From: Aphanothece cf. minutissima CCALA 015
GTDB taxonomy: Bacteria; Cyanobacteriota; Cyanobacteriia; PCC-6307; Cyanobiaceae
Assembly: GCA_003003925.1 (NCBI GenBank)
Contig: PVWP01000008.1
Span: 1 to 64,000 of the forward strand
Length of the DNA stretch: 64,000 bases
Direction: 5' to 3'
Shown here: positions 30,914 through 39,889 of the stretch, piece by piece
Layout: each line of letters begins with the position of its first letter
How positions within the stretch are numbered: the stretch's first letter is position 1
Program-made: the position numbers and the translations under genes
The notes under the pieces: generated by a model
The model's database searches: none
Told to the model about the DNA's origin: nothing
Seen by the model: only the letters and a program-made list of their open reading frames with translations

Positions 30914-31458
30914 GGCAGGCTCTCCAGCAGGGGCAGCGACCGGTCACGCTCACTCAAGTCCCTGGGCTGCATCGGCCAGTCGATGCCGAGCTGGGGATCG
31001 TCCCATCGCACACCGGTCTCCTCCGAAGGGCGATAGGGAGCCCCGTGAAGGTAAAGCAAGGTGCTGTCAGGCTCCAGCACCTGAAACCCATGGGCACAGC
31101 CCTTAGGGATCAGCAGTGAGTTCCCGGCTTCGGCGCTGAGGTCCACCGCCACCCAGTGGCCACGCGTCGCGGAGCCCGGCCGCAGGTCAACGGCCACGTC
31201 CCAGACACGCCCCACCACGCAGGTGACCAATCGAACCTCCGGAGGCGCCCCCCGTTGGAGATGCAGGCCTCGAAGCGTTCCGGGGCTTGGGTTGTGGCTG
31301 AGATTCACCTGCTCGATCGGCCGATCCCCTCCCCAGAGCTGGCTCCAGTCCTCTCGCCGGAAGACATTCAGGAAGCGGCCACGGTGATCGCCATGCGGCC
31401 GGCGGCTGATCTCCACCACACCCTCAAGGGCCGTGGCGCGGTGGCTGGTCTCAGCCAT
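30910..31458 (-). CDS. dTDP-4-dehydrorhamnose 3,5-epimerase-like protein (RmlC family), island copy
   Basis: A 182-residue cupin epimerase acting on a 4-keto-6-deoxy nucleotide sugar. It has the start GVVEISRRPHGDHRGRFLNVFRRED, the active-site His in GTLRGLHLQRGAPPE, VGRVWDVAVDLRPGSATRG, and IPKGCAHGFQVLEPDSTLLYLH. The longer frame upstream to 31581 is not used because it runs into the methyltransferase gene. The ATG at 31458 lies one base after that gene's stop. It differs clearly from rfbC at 34916, so the two may serve different sugars. Confidence 0.87.
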   Translation of the reverse strand: MAETSHRATALEGVVEISRRPHGDHRGRFLNVFRREDWSQLWGGDRPIEQVNLSHNPSPGTLRGLHLQRGAPPEVRLVTCVVGRVWDVAVDLRPGSATRGHWVAVDLSAEAGNSLLIPKGCAHGFQVLEPDSTLLYLHGAPYRPSEETGVRWDDPQLGIDWPMQPRDLSERDRSLPLLESLP

Positions 31459-31459
31459 C

Positions 31460-32482
31460 TCAGGCGAGAGCAGGCCGACGCAGCACGGTGAAGGCGTCGA
31501 GATCCTCCAGACCCCAGCCATCGGCAATGCCACTGAGGCGCTGAAACGCCACGTCCAGACCGGCCTCCTCTGCAAACCCACGCATCCGCTCGGCGGTCAT
31601 GTCGCTGCGGTTGCCGGGATTGTGGGCCCAGTCGCTGTTAGGCGCCACCGTCCCGTAGTTGGAGTGGTGCAGGAACGCACTGCCACCGGGTCGCAGGACG
31701 CGCGCAATCTCATGGACATAGGCCCGCACCACGGACGAATCGAAATGAACCATGGAGTCAAAGGTATAGACAAGAGAATGGGAACTCGAATCGACCATTG
31801 AAAGCGAATCACCATCGGTAACGAAGTAGCGGAATTTGCAGCCGTCACGCTGCTCACCGAACCGCTCCCTGCAGGCCTCGATGCAATTGGGATTCACATC
31901 AATGAGCGTGATCGATCCAGCCAGCCTACGTAAATGCTCTGTATTGCGGCCATGGCCCGGAGCAAGCTCAAGAACGTCAGTGAAGTCAAGATCCTTGATG
32001 ATGGGCCAGATCACCCCCTCCCACTGCTTCTGGATGTAAGGCTCAGCGTCCCGGTAATAGTTGCCTTCTGCATGGGCGTCACGACACTGGGCAATGGTTT
32101 TGAGACGAATCATCTCCAGTGCCACATCGCCGCAGACGGAAGCCGGATCCTCCTGATCCAGCCGTCCGGAAGCCTGCAGAAGATCAGCAGCCATTCGATT
32201 CTGAAGCTCCTCCTGGAAGCAGAGAATCACACCACTACGTGTCAGATCATGGGAAAGAACCTGTTCGCGGAGGCTGTCGGAAAAGTCAGCCTTGACAATC
32301 CCGATGAGATCAAGCCAGGGCACCAAGCGGCCTGGACTTTTCTGGACCCGCTCGATGGCCTGTCTCTTGGAGGACGGAGGACGACTGGCCGACGCTGCGG
32401 CGATACGACCCAACTTCCTCCGGATCCTGGCAGCCAGCGAACGCATCGAAATCCGATCCACGTCAGAACTCCATTCTCCCAT
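31460..32482 (-). CDS. class I SAM-dependent methyltransferase
   Basis: A 340-residue protein. It has a basic N-terminal region (MRSLAARIRRKLGRIAAAS), a helical linker, and a SAM domain whose motif I is VLELAPGHGRNTEHLRRLAG followed by LIDVNPNCIEACRERFG. VYTFDSMVHFDSSVVRAYVHEIARVLRPGGSAFLHHSNYG gives the later motifs. It directly follows the exporter ATPase (30-base gap). Methyltransferases next to Wzm/Wzt exporters sometimes cap the non-reducing end and stop chain growth; that role is possible here but not shown. Confidence 0.85.
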   Translation of the reverse strand: MGEWSSDVDRISMRSLAARIRRKLGRIAAASASRPPSSKRQAIERVQKSPGRLVPWLDLIGIVKADFSDSLREQVLSHDLTRSGVILCFQEELQNRMAADLLQASGRLDQEDPASVCGDVALEMIRLKTIAQCRDAHAEGNYYRDAEPYIQKQWEGVIWPIIKDLDFTDVLELAPGHGRNTEHLRRLAGSITLIDVNPNCIEACRERFGEQRDGCKFRYFVTDGDSLSMVDSSSHSLVYTFDSMVHFDSSVVRAYVHEIARVLRPGGSAFLHHSNYGTVAPNSDWAHNPGNRSDMTAERMRGFAEEAGLDVAFQRLSGIADGWGLEDLDAFTVLRRPALA

Positions 32483-32512
32483 GACATCTGCCCGGGTGCC
32501 AGACAGGAGCCA

Positions 32513-33772
32513 TCAACTCATGCTCCAGTTCAGCTGAGGCCTGACAGCCCCTGGCACGAGATTGACAGCGCCATGCCGAGACTCATCGTGCAAGTCTTCG
32601 ATCACCTGAAAGCAGAACTTATCTTGAACGTGGAAATGGATACAGAGAGGCATAGCCGTTGTCGCCGCAAAATTCACTGAATATGTACCTTCATTGAGAA
32701 ATCGCTCTGGCAGCCAGACAGTCACCCGGTGTCTTCCAGGGGCTTGAGGCGACGGCTGGCGAGGACTCGTTACGAACGCACATTGCCCCCCGATAAAGAA
32801 GTGAATGTTGGGAATGACAGGTGCGGTCGATGGCTCAAGAAGTTCGTACGTCATTTCCAGACCAAACTCGCGATCGATATAGACAAAGCTGAGTTCGTTC
32901 CCGGTCCGGTCCACCAGCCTGGCGCCAAGCATGCGACAACAAGCGTCTCCAAGTGGATCAGCCGTGAGGTCCAGTACAGAACTTGCCGTCTCCTCGCTGC
33001 TGGCGAAATAGGAGGCCGTCACGGACTCCGTGGGGCCAATCTGGGTGACCCTGCCATTCTCCAGCAACATGCACGAATCGCAGAGACTGTTGACCGTGCT
33101 GAGGCTGTGGCTGACAAAGAGAACCGTTCGCCCCTGCCCGGTGACATCCTTCATCTTGCCGAGGCACTTCTTCTGAAACTGAAGATCACCCACGGCCAGC
33201 ACTTCATCGATGATCAGAATGTCCGGCTCCAGGTGGGCGGCGACGGCAAAGGCCAGACGCACATACATGCCACTGGAATAGCGCTTTACCGGGGTATCAA
33301 TGAAGCGATGCACCTCGGCGAAATCAACGATCTCATCGAAGACCCGGTCAATTTGCCGTCGCCGCATGCCCAGCAGCGTGCCATTGAGGTAGATGTTCTC
33401 GCGGCCGCTGAGCTCGGGGTGAAAGCCGGTGCCCACCTCCAGCAGGGAGCCCACCCGGCCGCGGATCTCGGCCATACCCGTGGTGGGCTCCGTGATCCGG
33501 GACAGGATCTTCAGCAGGGTGCTCTTGCCAGCCCCGTTCCTGCCGATCACTCCAAAGACCTTGCCGCGGGGAACTTCGAAGTCCACATCCCGCAAGGCCC
33601 AGAAGATCTCGCTGCTCATCCGCTGGCGTTGCCCCTTGCCCTGCCAGGGCCAACGTCGCCGGGAGCCGCCCTCGGCGGCCTCGACTGGGGGCTCCGCCAC
33701 GCCCAGATGATCAATCTTGTACGACTTACCCAGGGAGCGGACCGTGACGGCGATATCTGAAGTCGAAGTCAT
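32513..33772 (-). CDS. polysaccharide ABC transporter, ATP-binding protein with C-terminal glycan-binding-like domain (Wzt type)
   Basis: Powers export of a complete lipid-linked polysaccharide across the plasma membrane. The 419 residues have an N-terminal ATPase with Walker A IGRNGAGKSTLLKIL, a YSSGMYVRLAFAVA signature, and Walker B DILIIDEVLAVGDLQFQKKC, all typical of the O-antigen/teichoic acid exporter group. The last 145 residues resemble the beta-sandwich domain that in some Wzt proteins reads the chain-terminal modification. That supports a modified non-reducing end. The ATG overlaps the permease stop by four bases. Confidence 0.92.
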   Translation of the reverse strand: MTSTSDIAVTVRSLGKSYKIDHLGVAEPPVEAAEGGSRRRWPWQGKGQRQRMSSEIFWALRDVDFEVPRGKVFGVIGRNGAGKSTLLKILSRITEPTTGMAEIRGRVGSLLEVGTGFHPELSGRENIYLNGTLLGMRRRQIDRVFDEIVDFAEVHRFIDTPVKRYSSGMYVRLAFAVAAHLEPDILIIDEVLAVGDLQFQKKCLGKMKDVTGQGRTVLFVSHSLSTVNSLCDSCMLLENGRVTQIGPTESVTASYFASSEETASSVLDLTADPLGDACCRMLGARLVDRTGNELSFVYIDREFGLEMTYELLEPSTAPVIPNIHFFIGGQCAFVTSPRQPSPQAPGRHRVTVWLPERFLNEGTYSVNFAATTAMPLCIHFHVQDKFCFQVIEDLHDESRHGAVNLVPGAVRPQLNWSMS

Positions 33773-34587
33773 ACGATATCGGCAAAGCCCCTTTCGATCT
33801 TCTGGAACACGGCCATGCCGATCACCAGAGAAGCGACAACGCCGGACACCATGCTCGCCATCATGGTGACGGTGATCGGCACACCGCCCAATACCGACCA
33901 GCGGAAACCCTCAATCAGTCCCACGGTGGGATTTAGGGAATAGAGAAAAAGCCATTTCTCCGGGATCAATGATGAAGAATAGACAATCGGTGTCAGATAA
34001 TTCCAGGCCTGCAGAGCGAATGGCACCGCATAGCCGAAGTCACGGTGATAGACATTCAGCGAGGCCACGATCAACGTCAGACCCAGGCCCATCAGGAAGG
34101 CCGCCAGCAGGAAGAAAGGGGCGGCCAGCAGATGCCAGCCCAGACCCACGCCGAAGAGGGCCAGCAGCACCACCAGGACCCCAAGGCTGACCAGACCATC
34201 GACGACCACCGACCCCATCGAGGCCAGGGGAATGATCAGGCGAGGGAAATAGATCTTCGACAGCAGGCCGGAATTAGCCACCAGACTGGTTCCAGCCCTG
34301 CCGATCGAGTTGCTGAACAGCCCCCAGGGAATCAGGCCCGTGAACACCATCAGCAGGTAGGGCTGGCCATTGCTGGGCAGTCGGGCGAAGTTGCCGAACA
34401 GCACAGCGAAGATGATGGCGGGCACCAGCGGCTGCAGGATCACCCAGACCGCCCCGAGACTCGTCTGCTTGTAGCGCAGCTTGATATCGCGAAGAGCCAG
34501 GAAATACAGGAGATCGCGATACTCGACGATCTCCTTCCACTCAAAGAATGAAAAGCGGCGCCTGGGCTGAATGCGAGTGACGCTCAT
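33769..34587 (-). CDS. polysaccharide ABC transporter, permease protein (Wzm type)
   Basis: ABC-2 type permease of 272 residues, first gene of the long minus-strand operon. The N-terminal cytoplasmic EYRDLLYFLALRDIKLRYKQTSLGAVWVILQPL is a hallmark of polysaccharide exporters. About six hydrophobic segments follow, with the family's SLNVYHRDFGYAVPFALQAWNYLTPIVY and LNPTVGLIEGFRW. Together with the ATPase it moves the finished chain, so a Wzy polymerase and Wzx flippase are not needed, and none was seen. Confidence 0.93.
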   Translation of the reverse strand: MSVTRIQPRRRFSFFEWKEIVEYRDLLYFLALRDIKLRYKQTSLGAVWVILQPLVPAIIFAVLFGNFARLPSNGQPYLLMVFTGLIPWGLFSNSIGRAGTSLVANSGLLSKIYFPRLIIPLASMGSVVVDGLVSLGVLVVLLALFGVGLGWHLLAAPFFLLAAFLMGLGLTLIVASLNVYHRDFGYAVPFALQAWNYLTPIVYSSSLIPEKWLFLYSLNPTVGLIEGFRWSVLGGVPITVTMMASMVSGVVASLVIGMAVFQKIERGFADIV

Positions 34588-34640
34588 ACGGCGGGACTGG
34601 GCTGGTCCGGGCAGGCTGTCACGCCGTCACCCTGTCGACC

Positions 34641-34829
34641 TCAGACCACCAGCAGGCTCATGCCCCAGTTGACCAGCACCAGGGCCACCCAGGCGGCACC
34701 GCCGATCAGGATCAGGCGGTTGGAGCGGCCGCTGTCCTCGGTGCTCGCGTAGAGCACCGGCACCGCCACGATCAGGGCGAAGGACATCACCACCAGGGCC
34801 AGAACGGTGAGGGTGTTGAGGATCTGCAT
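34641..34829 (-). CDS. psbZ: photosystem II protein PsbZ (Ycf9)
   Basis: A 62-residue thylakoid membrane protein at the edge of the photosystem II core, involved in antenna and supercomplex stability. Two transmembrane helices flank a short loop: [21 protein letters not shown], the loop [10 protein letters not shown], then [21 protein letters not shown]. Length and sequence are typical of picocyanobacterial PsbZ. It lies between the exporter (53 bases downstream) and rfbC (86 bases upstream), whereas a second, broken 3' end of psbZ lies next to ribH at 36910. Confidence 0.95.
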   Translation of the reverse strand: MQILNTLTVLALVVMSFALIVAVPVLYASTEDSGRSNRLILIGGAAWVALVLVNWGMSLLVV

Positions 34830-34915
34830 GGGGCAGGAAGGCTCGGGGCCGGATCAGGCAGCGTGGGCGATCCTGCCATGCAGCGCGGGGCCCTGCCCGC
34901 CGCCGGAGCCATCCT

Positions 34916-35515
34916 TCACACGTTGTCGGGCGCGAACAGATCCCCGGCGGCCGCCAGGGCCCCCAGACCGGGGGCGGCGGCGTCCTTGGGGGCCAGCAGG
35001 GGCTGGTGGGGCGCCGGCAGCTCCTGCAGGGGCCAGTCGATGCCGATGGCCGGGTCGTTCCAGGCCAGGGAGCGCTCGCACTCCCGGCTCCAGTAGCCGG
35101 CGGTCTTGTACTGCACCTCCGCCACTGCGCTCAGGGTCAGGAAGCCGTGCGCAAAGCCCACCGGCACCCAGAGCTGGTGCTGGTTGTCGGCGCTGAGCCG
35201 CTCGCCCACCCACTGGCCCAGGGTCGGGGAGTCCCGGCGCAGGTCGACGGCCACATCGAACACCTCCCCGACGGTGCAGCGCACGAGCTTGCCCTGGGGG
35301 TGCGGCGCCCGCTGGAAATGCAGGCCCCGCAGCACCCCCTGCACGGAGCGTGAATGGTTGTCCTGCACGAACTCGGGGGCGTCCGCGTCCTCCTTGCCGA
35401 GGGCCTCGGCGAAGCGGCGCCGGTTCCAGCTCTCGCTGAACCAGCCCCGCTCATCGGCGTAGACCGCCGGGGTGAGCAGCAGGGGGCCGTCGATGGCCAG
35501 GAACTGAACGTTCAT
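34916..35515 (-). CDS. rfbC: dTDP-4-dehydrorhamnose 3,5-epimerase
   Basis: Epimerises C3 and C5 of dTDP-4-keto-6-deoxyglucose in dTDP-rhamnose synthesis. The 199 residues show [37 protein letters not shown] with the catalytic His, [22 protein letters not shown], and [22 protein letters not shown] with the catalytic Tyr region. All are canonical RmlC motifs. It overlaps rfbA by four bases. The pathway's other enzymes (RfbB dehydratase, RfbD reductase) are not in the window. Confidence 0.95.
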   Translation of the reverse strand: MNVQFLAIDGPLLLTPAVYADERGWFSESWNRRRFAEALGKEDADAPEFVQDNHSRSVQGVLRGLHFQRAPHPQGKLVRCTVGEVFDVAVDLRRDSPTLGQWVGERLSADNQHQLWVPVGFAHGFLTLSAVAEVQYKTAGYWSRECERSLAWNDPAIGIDWPLQELPAPHQPLLAPKDAAAPGLGALAAAGDLFAPDNV

Positions 35516-36420
35516 CGTTGGGGCTCCAGGGCCTGGTGGTCGCTGGCGGCCTCCTGCAGCAGGCGCAGCAGGTAGTCGCCGTAGCCGGATTTCTTCAGGG
35601 GCAGGGCCAGCCGCTCCAGCTGGCCGTGGTCGATCCAGCCCAGGCGCCAGGCCACCTCCTCCGGGCAGCCCACCTTGAGGCCCTGGCGCTTCTCGAGGGT
35701 GCGGATGTAGCTGGCGGCCTCGTGCAGGGAGTCGGGGGTGCCGGTGTCCAGCCAGGCCATGCCGCGGCCCATCAGCTCCACCCGCAGCAGGCCTTCATCG
35801 AGGTAGAGCTGGTTGAGGTCGGTGATCTCCAGCTCGCCCCGCGGCGAGGGACGCACCTGGCGGGCCCGCTCCACCACGGTGTGGTCGTAGAAGTACAGGC
35901 CCGTGACCGCATAGCGGCTGCGCGGCTGGGGCGGCTTCTCCTCGATGCTCAGCACCCGGCCATCGCCGCTGAACTCCACCACCCCGTAGCGCTCCGGATC
36001 GCTCACCGGGTAGGCGAACACCGTGGCCCCGGGCCGCTCGCCGTTGGCCCCCTGCAGCTGGGGGATCAGGTCGTGGCCGTGGAACAGGTTGTCCCCGAGC
36101 ACCAGAGCCGCCGGTGCGCCGTCGAGGAACTCGGCGCCGATCAGGAACGCCTGGGCCAGCCCATCAGGGCTCGGCTGCACCGCATAGCGGATCTCCATGC
36201 CCCAGCCGGATCCGTCCCCCAGCAACCGCTCGAAGGCCGGCTGGTCGGTGGGGGTGGTGATCACCAGCACCTCGCGGATGCCCGCCAGCATCAGGGTGCT
36301 GAGCGGGTAGTAGATCATCGGCTTGTCGTACACCGGCACCAGCTGCTTGCTGACGGCGGTGGTGAGGGGGGCCAGGCGCGTGCCGCTGCCCCCCGCCAGG
36401 ATCAGTCCCTTGCGGTTCAT
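35512..36420 (-). CDS. rfbA: glucose-1-phosphate thymidylyltransferase
   Basis: Makes dTDP-glucose from dTTP and glucose-1-phosphate, the first step to dTDP-rhamnose. The 302 residues begin [24 protein letters not shown], the nucleotide-binding signature. They continue with [20 protein letters not shown], the metal-binding [14 protein letters not shown], and [20 protein letters not shown]. This is the standard RmlA length. Its ATG overlaps the ribH stop by four bases, an unusual coupling of a rhamnose gene to riboflavin synthesis. Confidence 0.96.
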   Translation of the reverse strand: MNRKGLILAGGSGTRLAPLTTAVSKQLVPVYDKPMIYYPLSTLMLAGIREVLVITTPTDQPAFERLLGDGSGWGMEIRYAVQPSPDGLAQAFLIGAEFLDGAPAALVLGDNLFHGHDLIPQLQGANGERPGATVFAYPVSDPERYGVVEFSGDGRVLSIEEKPPQPRSRYAVTGLYFYDHTVVERARQVRPSPRGELEITDLNQLYLDEGLLRVELMGRGMAWLDTGTPDSLHEAASYIRTLEKRQGLKVGCPEEVAWRLGWIDHGQLERLALPLKKSGYGDYLLRLLQEAASDHQALEPQR

Positions 36421-36905
36421 GGCGTCGGCTGCGGCAGCGCAGCCATCAGGCTGCCCATCTCCAGGGCCTGGAGGCCGTAGCTCCAGCCCAGGTTGCTCTT
36501 GATGCCGGCCCGCTCCAGCGCCTGCTGCAGGGTGTCGGTGGTGAGCACCCCGAAGATCACCGGCACACCGGTGTCGCGGGCCACGGCGGCCACGCCTTTG
36601 CTCACCTCGGCCACCACCACATCGAAGTGGGGGGTGTCGCCCCGGATCACGGCCCCCAGCGTGATGACCACCTGGTAGCGGCCGCTGGCGGCGAGCCGCT
36701 GGGCCACCAGGGGGATCTCGAAGCTGCCCGGCACCCAGGCCACGTCGAGCTGGGTGCTCTCGGGGCTGATGTCGATGCCGTGGCGGGAGAGGGAATCCAG
36801 GCAGCCGCTGAGCAGCTTGCCGGTCACCAGATCGTTGAAGCGGGCGATCACCAGACCGATCCGCAGACCGGCGACATCGGTGAAGCGACCTTCGAAAACC
36901 GTCAA
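36417..36905 (-). CDS. ribH: 6,7-dimethyl-8-ribityllumazine synthase
   Basis: Penultimate enzyme of riboflavin synthesis, condensing a ribityl-pyrimidine with 3,4-dihydroxy-2-butanone 4-phosphate. The 162 residues contain [19 protein letters not shown], the substrate loop [35 protein letters not shown] with the catalytic His, and [18 protein letters not shown]. The start is a TTG (36905) four bases after the stop of the psbZ remnant, so the region before ribH is former psbZ coding sequence. Confidence 0.95.
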   Translation of the reverse strand: MTVFEGRFTDVAGLRIGLVIARFNDLVTGKLLSGCLDSLSRHGIDISPESTQLDVAWVPGSFEIPLVAQRLAASGRYQVVITLGAVIRGDTPHFDVVVAEVSKGVAAVARDTGVPVIFGVLTTDTLQQALERAGIKSNLGWSYGLQALEMGSLMAALPQPTP

Positions 36906-36909
36906 GGGG

Positions 36910-36972
36910 TCAGACCACGAACAAGCTCATGCTCCAGTTGAGCAGCACCAGGGCCGACCCGGCCAGCCCCCC
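36910..36972 (-). pseudogene. 3' remnant of a second psbZ gene
   Basis: The last 20 codons plus stop of a psbZ gene, in frame ([20 protein letters not shown]), match the end of the intact PsbZ ([20 protein letters not shown]) at 14 of 20 residues. The DNA matches at 41 of the last 46 bases including the stop. A TAG follows in frame six codons further upstream, and the rest of the gene is gone, replaced by the start of mutS on the other strand. The remnant ends four bases before ribH. It looks like the original psbZ site. Confidence 0.85.
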
Positions 36973-36985
36973 GGCCCGGTCCCCC

Positions 36986-36991
36986 TACGAT
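36986..36991 (+). promoter_or_regulatory. possible -10 element of mutS
   Basis: TACGAT lies 24 bases before the mutS ATG at 37016, matching the spacing seen at other starts in this window. Pattern only. Confidence 0.35.
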
Positions 36992-37015
36992 CGGGACGCT
37001 CCTGACGGCGGACCC

Positions 37016-39889
37016 ATGGCCAGGGAAGTCCAGCAGCAGCTCACGCTCGCGGACGATCCGGCCCTCCAGGGGGACCTGTTCGGTGGCGCACCCGAGCCGG
37101 TGGCCTCTCCCTTGCCGGCGTCGGTGTCGGCGTCAGATGCCGACGAGGGCGCCCCGGACGACCAGGCCCTGCTGGCCGATGCCAGCGCCCGGCCCCGCCC
37201 CCGCCGCCAGCGGCCTGCGTCAGCCCCGGCCGCCTCCGCCCCCGAGTCCGACGGCGAGCAGGCCGGTGACCCGAGCGGTGGCGACCACAACGGCGCACCG
37301 GCGGCGCCCGGCGACGCCGGGGCGGAGCCCGATGGCGACCTGCCCCGCTGGCACCACCATTCCCTGGTGGACCCGGCGGCGCTCACCCCGGTGCTGCGCC
37401 ACTACGTGGAGCTGAAGGCGGCCCATCCGGACCGGGTGCTGCTCTACCGGCTCGGCGACTTCTACGAATTCTTCTTCGAGGACGCGATCCTGCTCTCGCG
37501 TCTGCTGGAGCTCACCCTCACCGGCAAGGACGCCGGCAAGGCCCTGGGCCGGGTGCCGATGGCGGGCATCCCCCACCACGCCGCCGAGCGCTACTGCGCC
37601 GACCTGGTGCGCCGCGGCCTCAGCGTGGCCCTCTGCGACCAGCTGGAGGCGACCCCCGCCAAGGGGGCCCTGCTGCGCCGTGGCATCACCCGGGTGCTGA
37701 CCCCCGGCACGGTGCTGGAGGAGGGCATGCTGGCGGCCCGCCGCAACAACTGGCTCTGCGCCGTGGTCCTCGACGGCGACGGCAGCCACGCCGGCCGCTG
37801 GGGCCTGGCGGTCGCCGACGTCAGCACCGGCGAGTTCCGGGTGACCGAGCGCACGGGCAGCGGCAGCCTGCACCAGGAGCTGCTGCAGCTGGAGCCCGCC
37901 GAGGTGGTGTGGCCCGGCCCGGAGGAGGCGCCGCCCTGGTGTCCCGAGGGGCTGAGGCTCACCGCCCTGGCCCGCACCCCCTTCGACGCCACCGAAGCCG
38001 CCGCCCTGCTGCGCCGCCGCTTCCGCCTGGCCAGCCTCGATGGCCTGGGGCTGGGGGAGGCACCCCTGGCGCTGCGGGCCGCCGGGGGCCTGCTGGCCTA
38101 CCTGGACACGACTCAGCCGGCGCCCGAACCCGCCCCGGCGACAGCGACGGAGGCCGCCGCGACCATCCCGCTGGAGATGCCCCGGCTCTGGCACGCCGGC
38201 GACCAGCTGGTGCTCGACGCCCAGACCCGCCGCAACCTGGAGCTCACCCGCACCCAGCTGGGCGGCGCCCTGCAGGGCTCCCTGCTCTGGGCCCTCGACC
38301 GCACCGCCACCGCCATGGGCGGCCGCTGCCTGCGCCGCTGGATCGAGGCCCCCCTGGTGGATCGCGCCGCGATCCTGGAGCGGCAGGAGGCGGTGAGCGA
38401 GCTGGTGGAGCAGCGGCCCCTGCGGCTGGGCCTGCGCCGGCTGCTGCGACCCATGGGGGATCTGGAGCGGCTGGCGGGGCGGGCCGGCGCCGGCAGCGCC
38501 TCCGCCCGCGACCTGGTGTCCCTGGCCGATGGCCTCGAGCGGCTGCCCCGCCTGGCGGCCCTGGTGGCGTCCTGCCGCAGCGGTCCCCTGGCGGCCCTCA
38601 AGGGTCCCTGGCCCGAACTGGCCGCCCTGGCCGAGGAGGTGCGCCACCACCTCATCGACACGCCGCCCCTGTCGCTGAGCGAGGGGGGGCTGCTCCACGA
38701 CGGGGTCGATCCGGTGCTCGACGGCCTGCGCAACCAGCTCGACGACCAGGAGGCCTGGCTCTCCCGGCAGGAGGCGATCGAGCGGCGGGCCAGCGGCAAC
38801 CCCAACCTGCGCCTCCAGTACCACCGCACCTTCGGCTACTTCCTGGCGGTGAGCCGCGCCCGGGCCGCCGCCGTTCCGGACCACTGGATCCGCCGCCAGA
38901 CCCTGGCCAACGAGGAACGCTTCGTCACCCCGGAGCTCAAGGGCCGGGAAGGCCGGATCCTGCAGCTGCGAGCCCGGGCCTGCCAGCGGGAGTACGAGCT
39001 GTTCTGCGAGCTGCGCCGCCGGGTGGGGGAGGCGGCGGGCCCCGTGCGGGCGGCCGCCCGGCGGGTGGCGGAACTCGATGCCCTGGCCTCCCTGGCGGAG
39101 GTGGCGGCCACCGGCGGCTACTGCCGGCCCGAGCTCAGCGAGGGGCGCGAGCTGGTGATCGAGGCGGGTCGCCATCCGGTGGTGGAACAGCTGCTGGTCG
39201 ACGCCTCCTTCACCGCCAACGACCTGCACCTGGCGGCCCCCGGCCCCGACGGCGCCCCGGCGCCGGACCTGATCGTCCTCACCGGCCCCAATGCCAGCGG
39301 CAAGAGCTGCTATCTGCGCCAGAGCGGCCTGCTGCAGCTGATGGCCCAGATCGGCAGCTGGATCCCGGCCCGCTCCGCCCGACTGGGCATCGCCGACCGC
39401 ATCTTCACCCGGGTGGGGGCGGTGGACGACCTGGCCAGCGGCCAGTCCACCTTCATGGTGGAGATGGCCGAGACCGCCAACATCCTTCACCACGCCAGCC
39501 CCCGGTCCCTGGTGCTGCTCGATGAGATCGGCCGGGGCACGGCCACCTTCGACGGCCTATCGATCGCCTGGGCCGTGGCCGAGCACCTGGCCGAGGGCAT
39601 CGGCGCCCGCACCATCTTCGCCACCCATTACCACGAGCTCAACGAGCTCGCCGAGCTGCTGCCCAACGTGGGCAACGCCCAGGTGCTGGTGGAGGAGACC
39701 GGCAACGACCTGGTGTTCCTGCACCGGGTCTGCCGGGGGGGCGCCAGCCGCAGCTACGGCATCGAGGCCGCCCGGCTGGCGGGGGTTCCCGCCTCGGTGG
39801 TGCTGCGGGCCCGCCAGGTGCTGGGCCGCATCGAGGCCAACAGCCATGTGGCGGTGGGGCTTCAGGGCGGCGGATCCAGAGCGGCCTGA
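37016..39889 (+). CDS. mutS: DNA mismatch repair protein MutS
   Basis: Recognises mismatches and starts mismatch repair. Of 957 residues, the first 120 or so are an Ala/Pro/Asp-rich, probably disordered extension. The mismatch-binding domain then begins with the DNA-contacting [15 protein letters not shown]. The core and lever domains lead to the ATPase domain, with Walker [70 protein letters not shown] and [18 protein letters not shown]. The start is the ATG at 37016; an upstream extension would cross the psbZ remnant. Its last 28 bases overlap the cobH-like gene. Confidence 0.96.
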   Translation: MAREVQQQLTLADDPALQGDLFGGAPEPVASPLPASVSASDADEGAPDDQALLADASARPRPRRQRPASAPAASAPESDGEQAGDPSGGDHNGAPAAPGDAGAEPDGDLPRWHHHSLVDPAALTPVLRHYVELKAAHPDRVLLYRLGDFYEFFFEDAILLSRLLELTLTGKDAGKALGRVPMAGIPHHAAERYCADLVRRGLSVALCDQLEATPAKGALLRRGITRVLTPGTVLEEGMLAARRNNWLCAVVLDGDGSHAGRWGLAVADVSTGEFRVTERTGSGSLHQELLQLEPAEVVWPGPEEAPPWCPEGLRLTALARTPFDATEAAALLRRRFRLASLDGLGLGEAPLALRAAGGLLAYLDTTQPAPEPAPATATEAAATIPLEMPRLWHAGDQLVLDAQTRRNLELTRTQLGGALQGSLLWALDRTATAMGGRCLRRWIEAPLVDRAAILERQEAVSELVEQRPLRLGLRRLLRPMGDLERLAGRAGAGSASARDLVSLADGLERLPRLAALVASCRSGPLAALKGPWPELAALAEEVRHHLIDTPPLSLSEGGLLHDGVDPVLDGLRNQLDDQEAWLSRQEAIERRASGNPNLRLQYHRTFGYFLAVSRARAAAVPDHWIRRQTLANEERFVTPELKGREGRILQLRARACQREYELFCELRRRVGEAAGPVRAAARRVAELDALASLAEVAATGGYCRPELSEGRELVIEAGRHPVVEQLLVDASFTANDLHLAAPGPDGAPAPDLIVLTGPNASGKSCYLRQSGLLQLMAQIGSWIPARSARLGIADRIFTRVGAVDDLASGQSTFMVEMAETANILHHASPRSLVLLDEIGRGTATFDGLSIAWAVAEHLAEGIGARTIFATHYHELNELAELLPNVGNAQVLVEETGNDLVFLHRVCRGGASRSYGIEAARLAGVPASVVLRARQVLGRIEANSHVAVGLQGGGSRAA

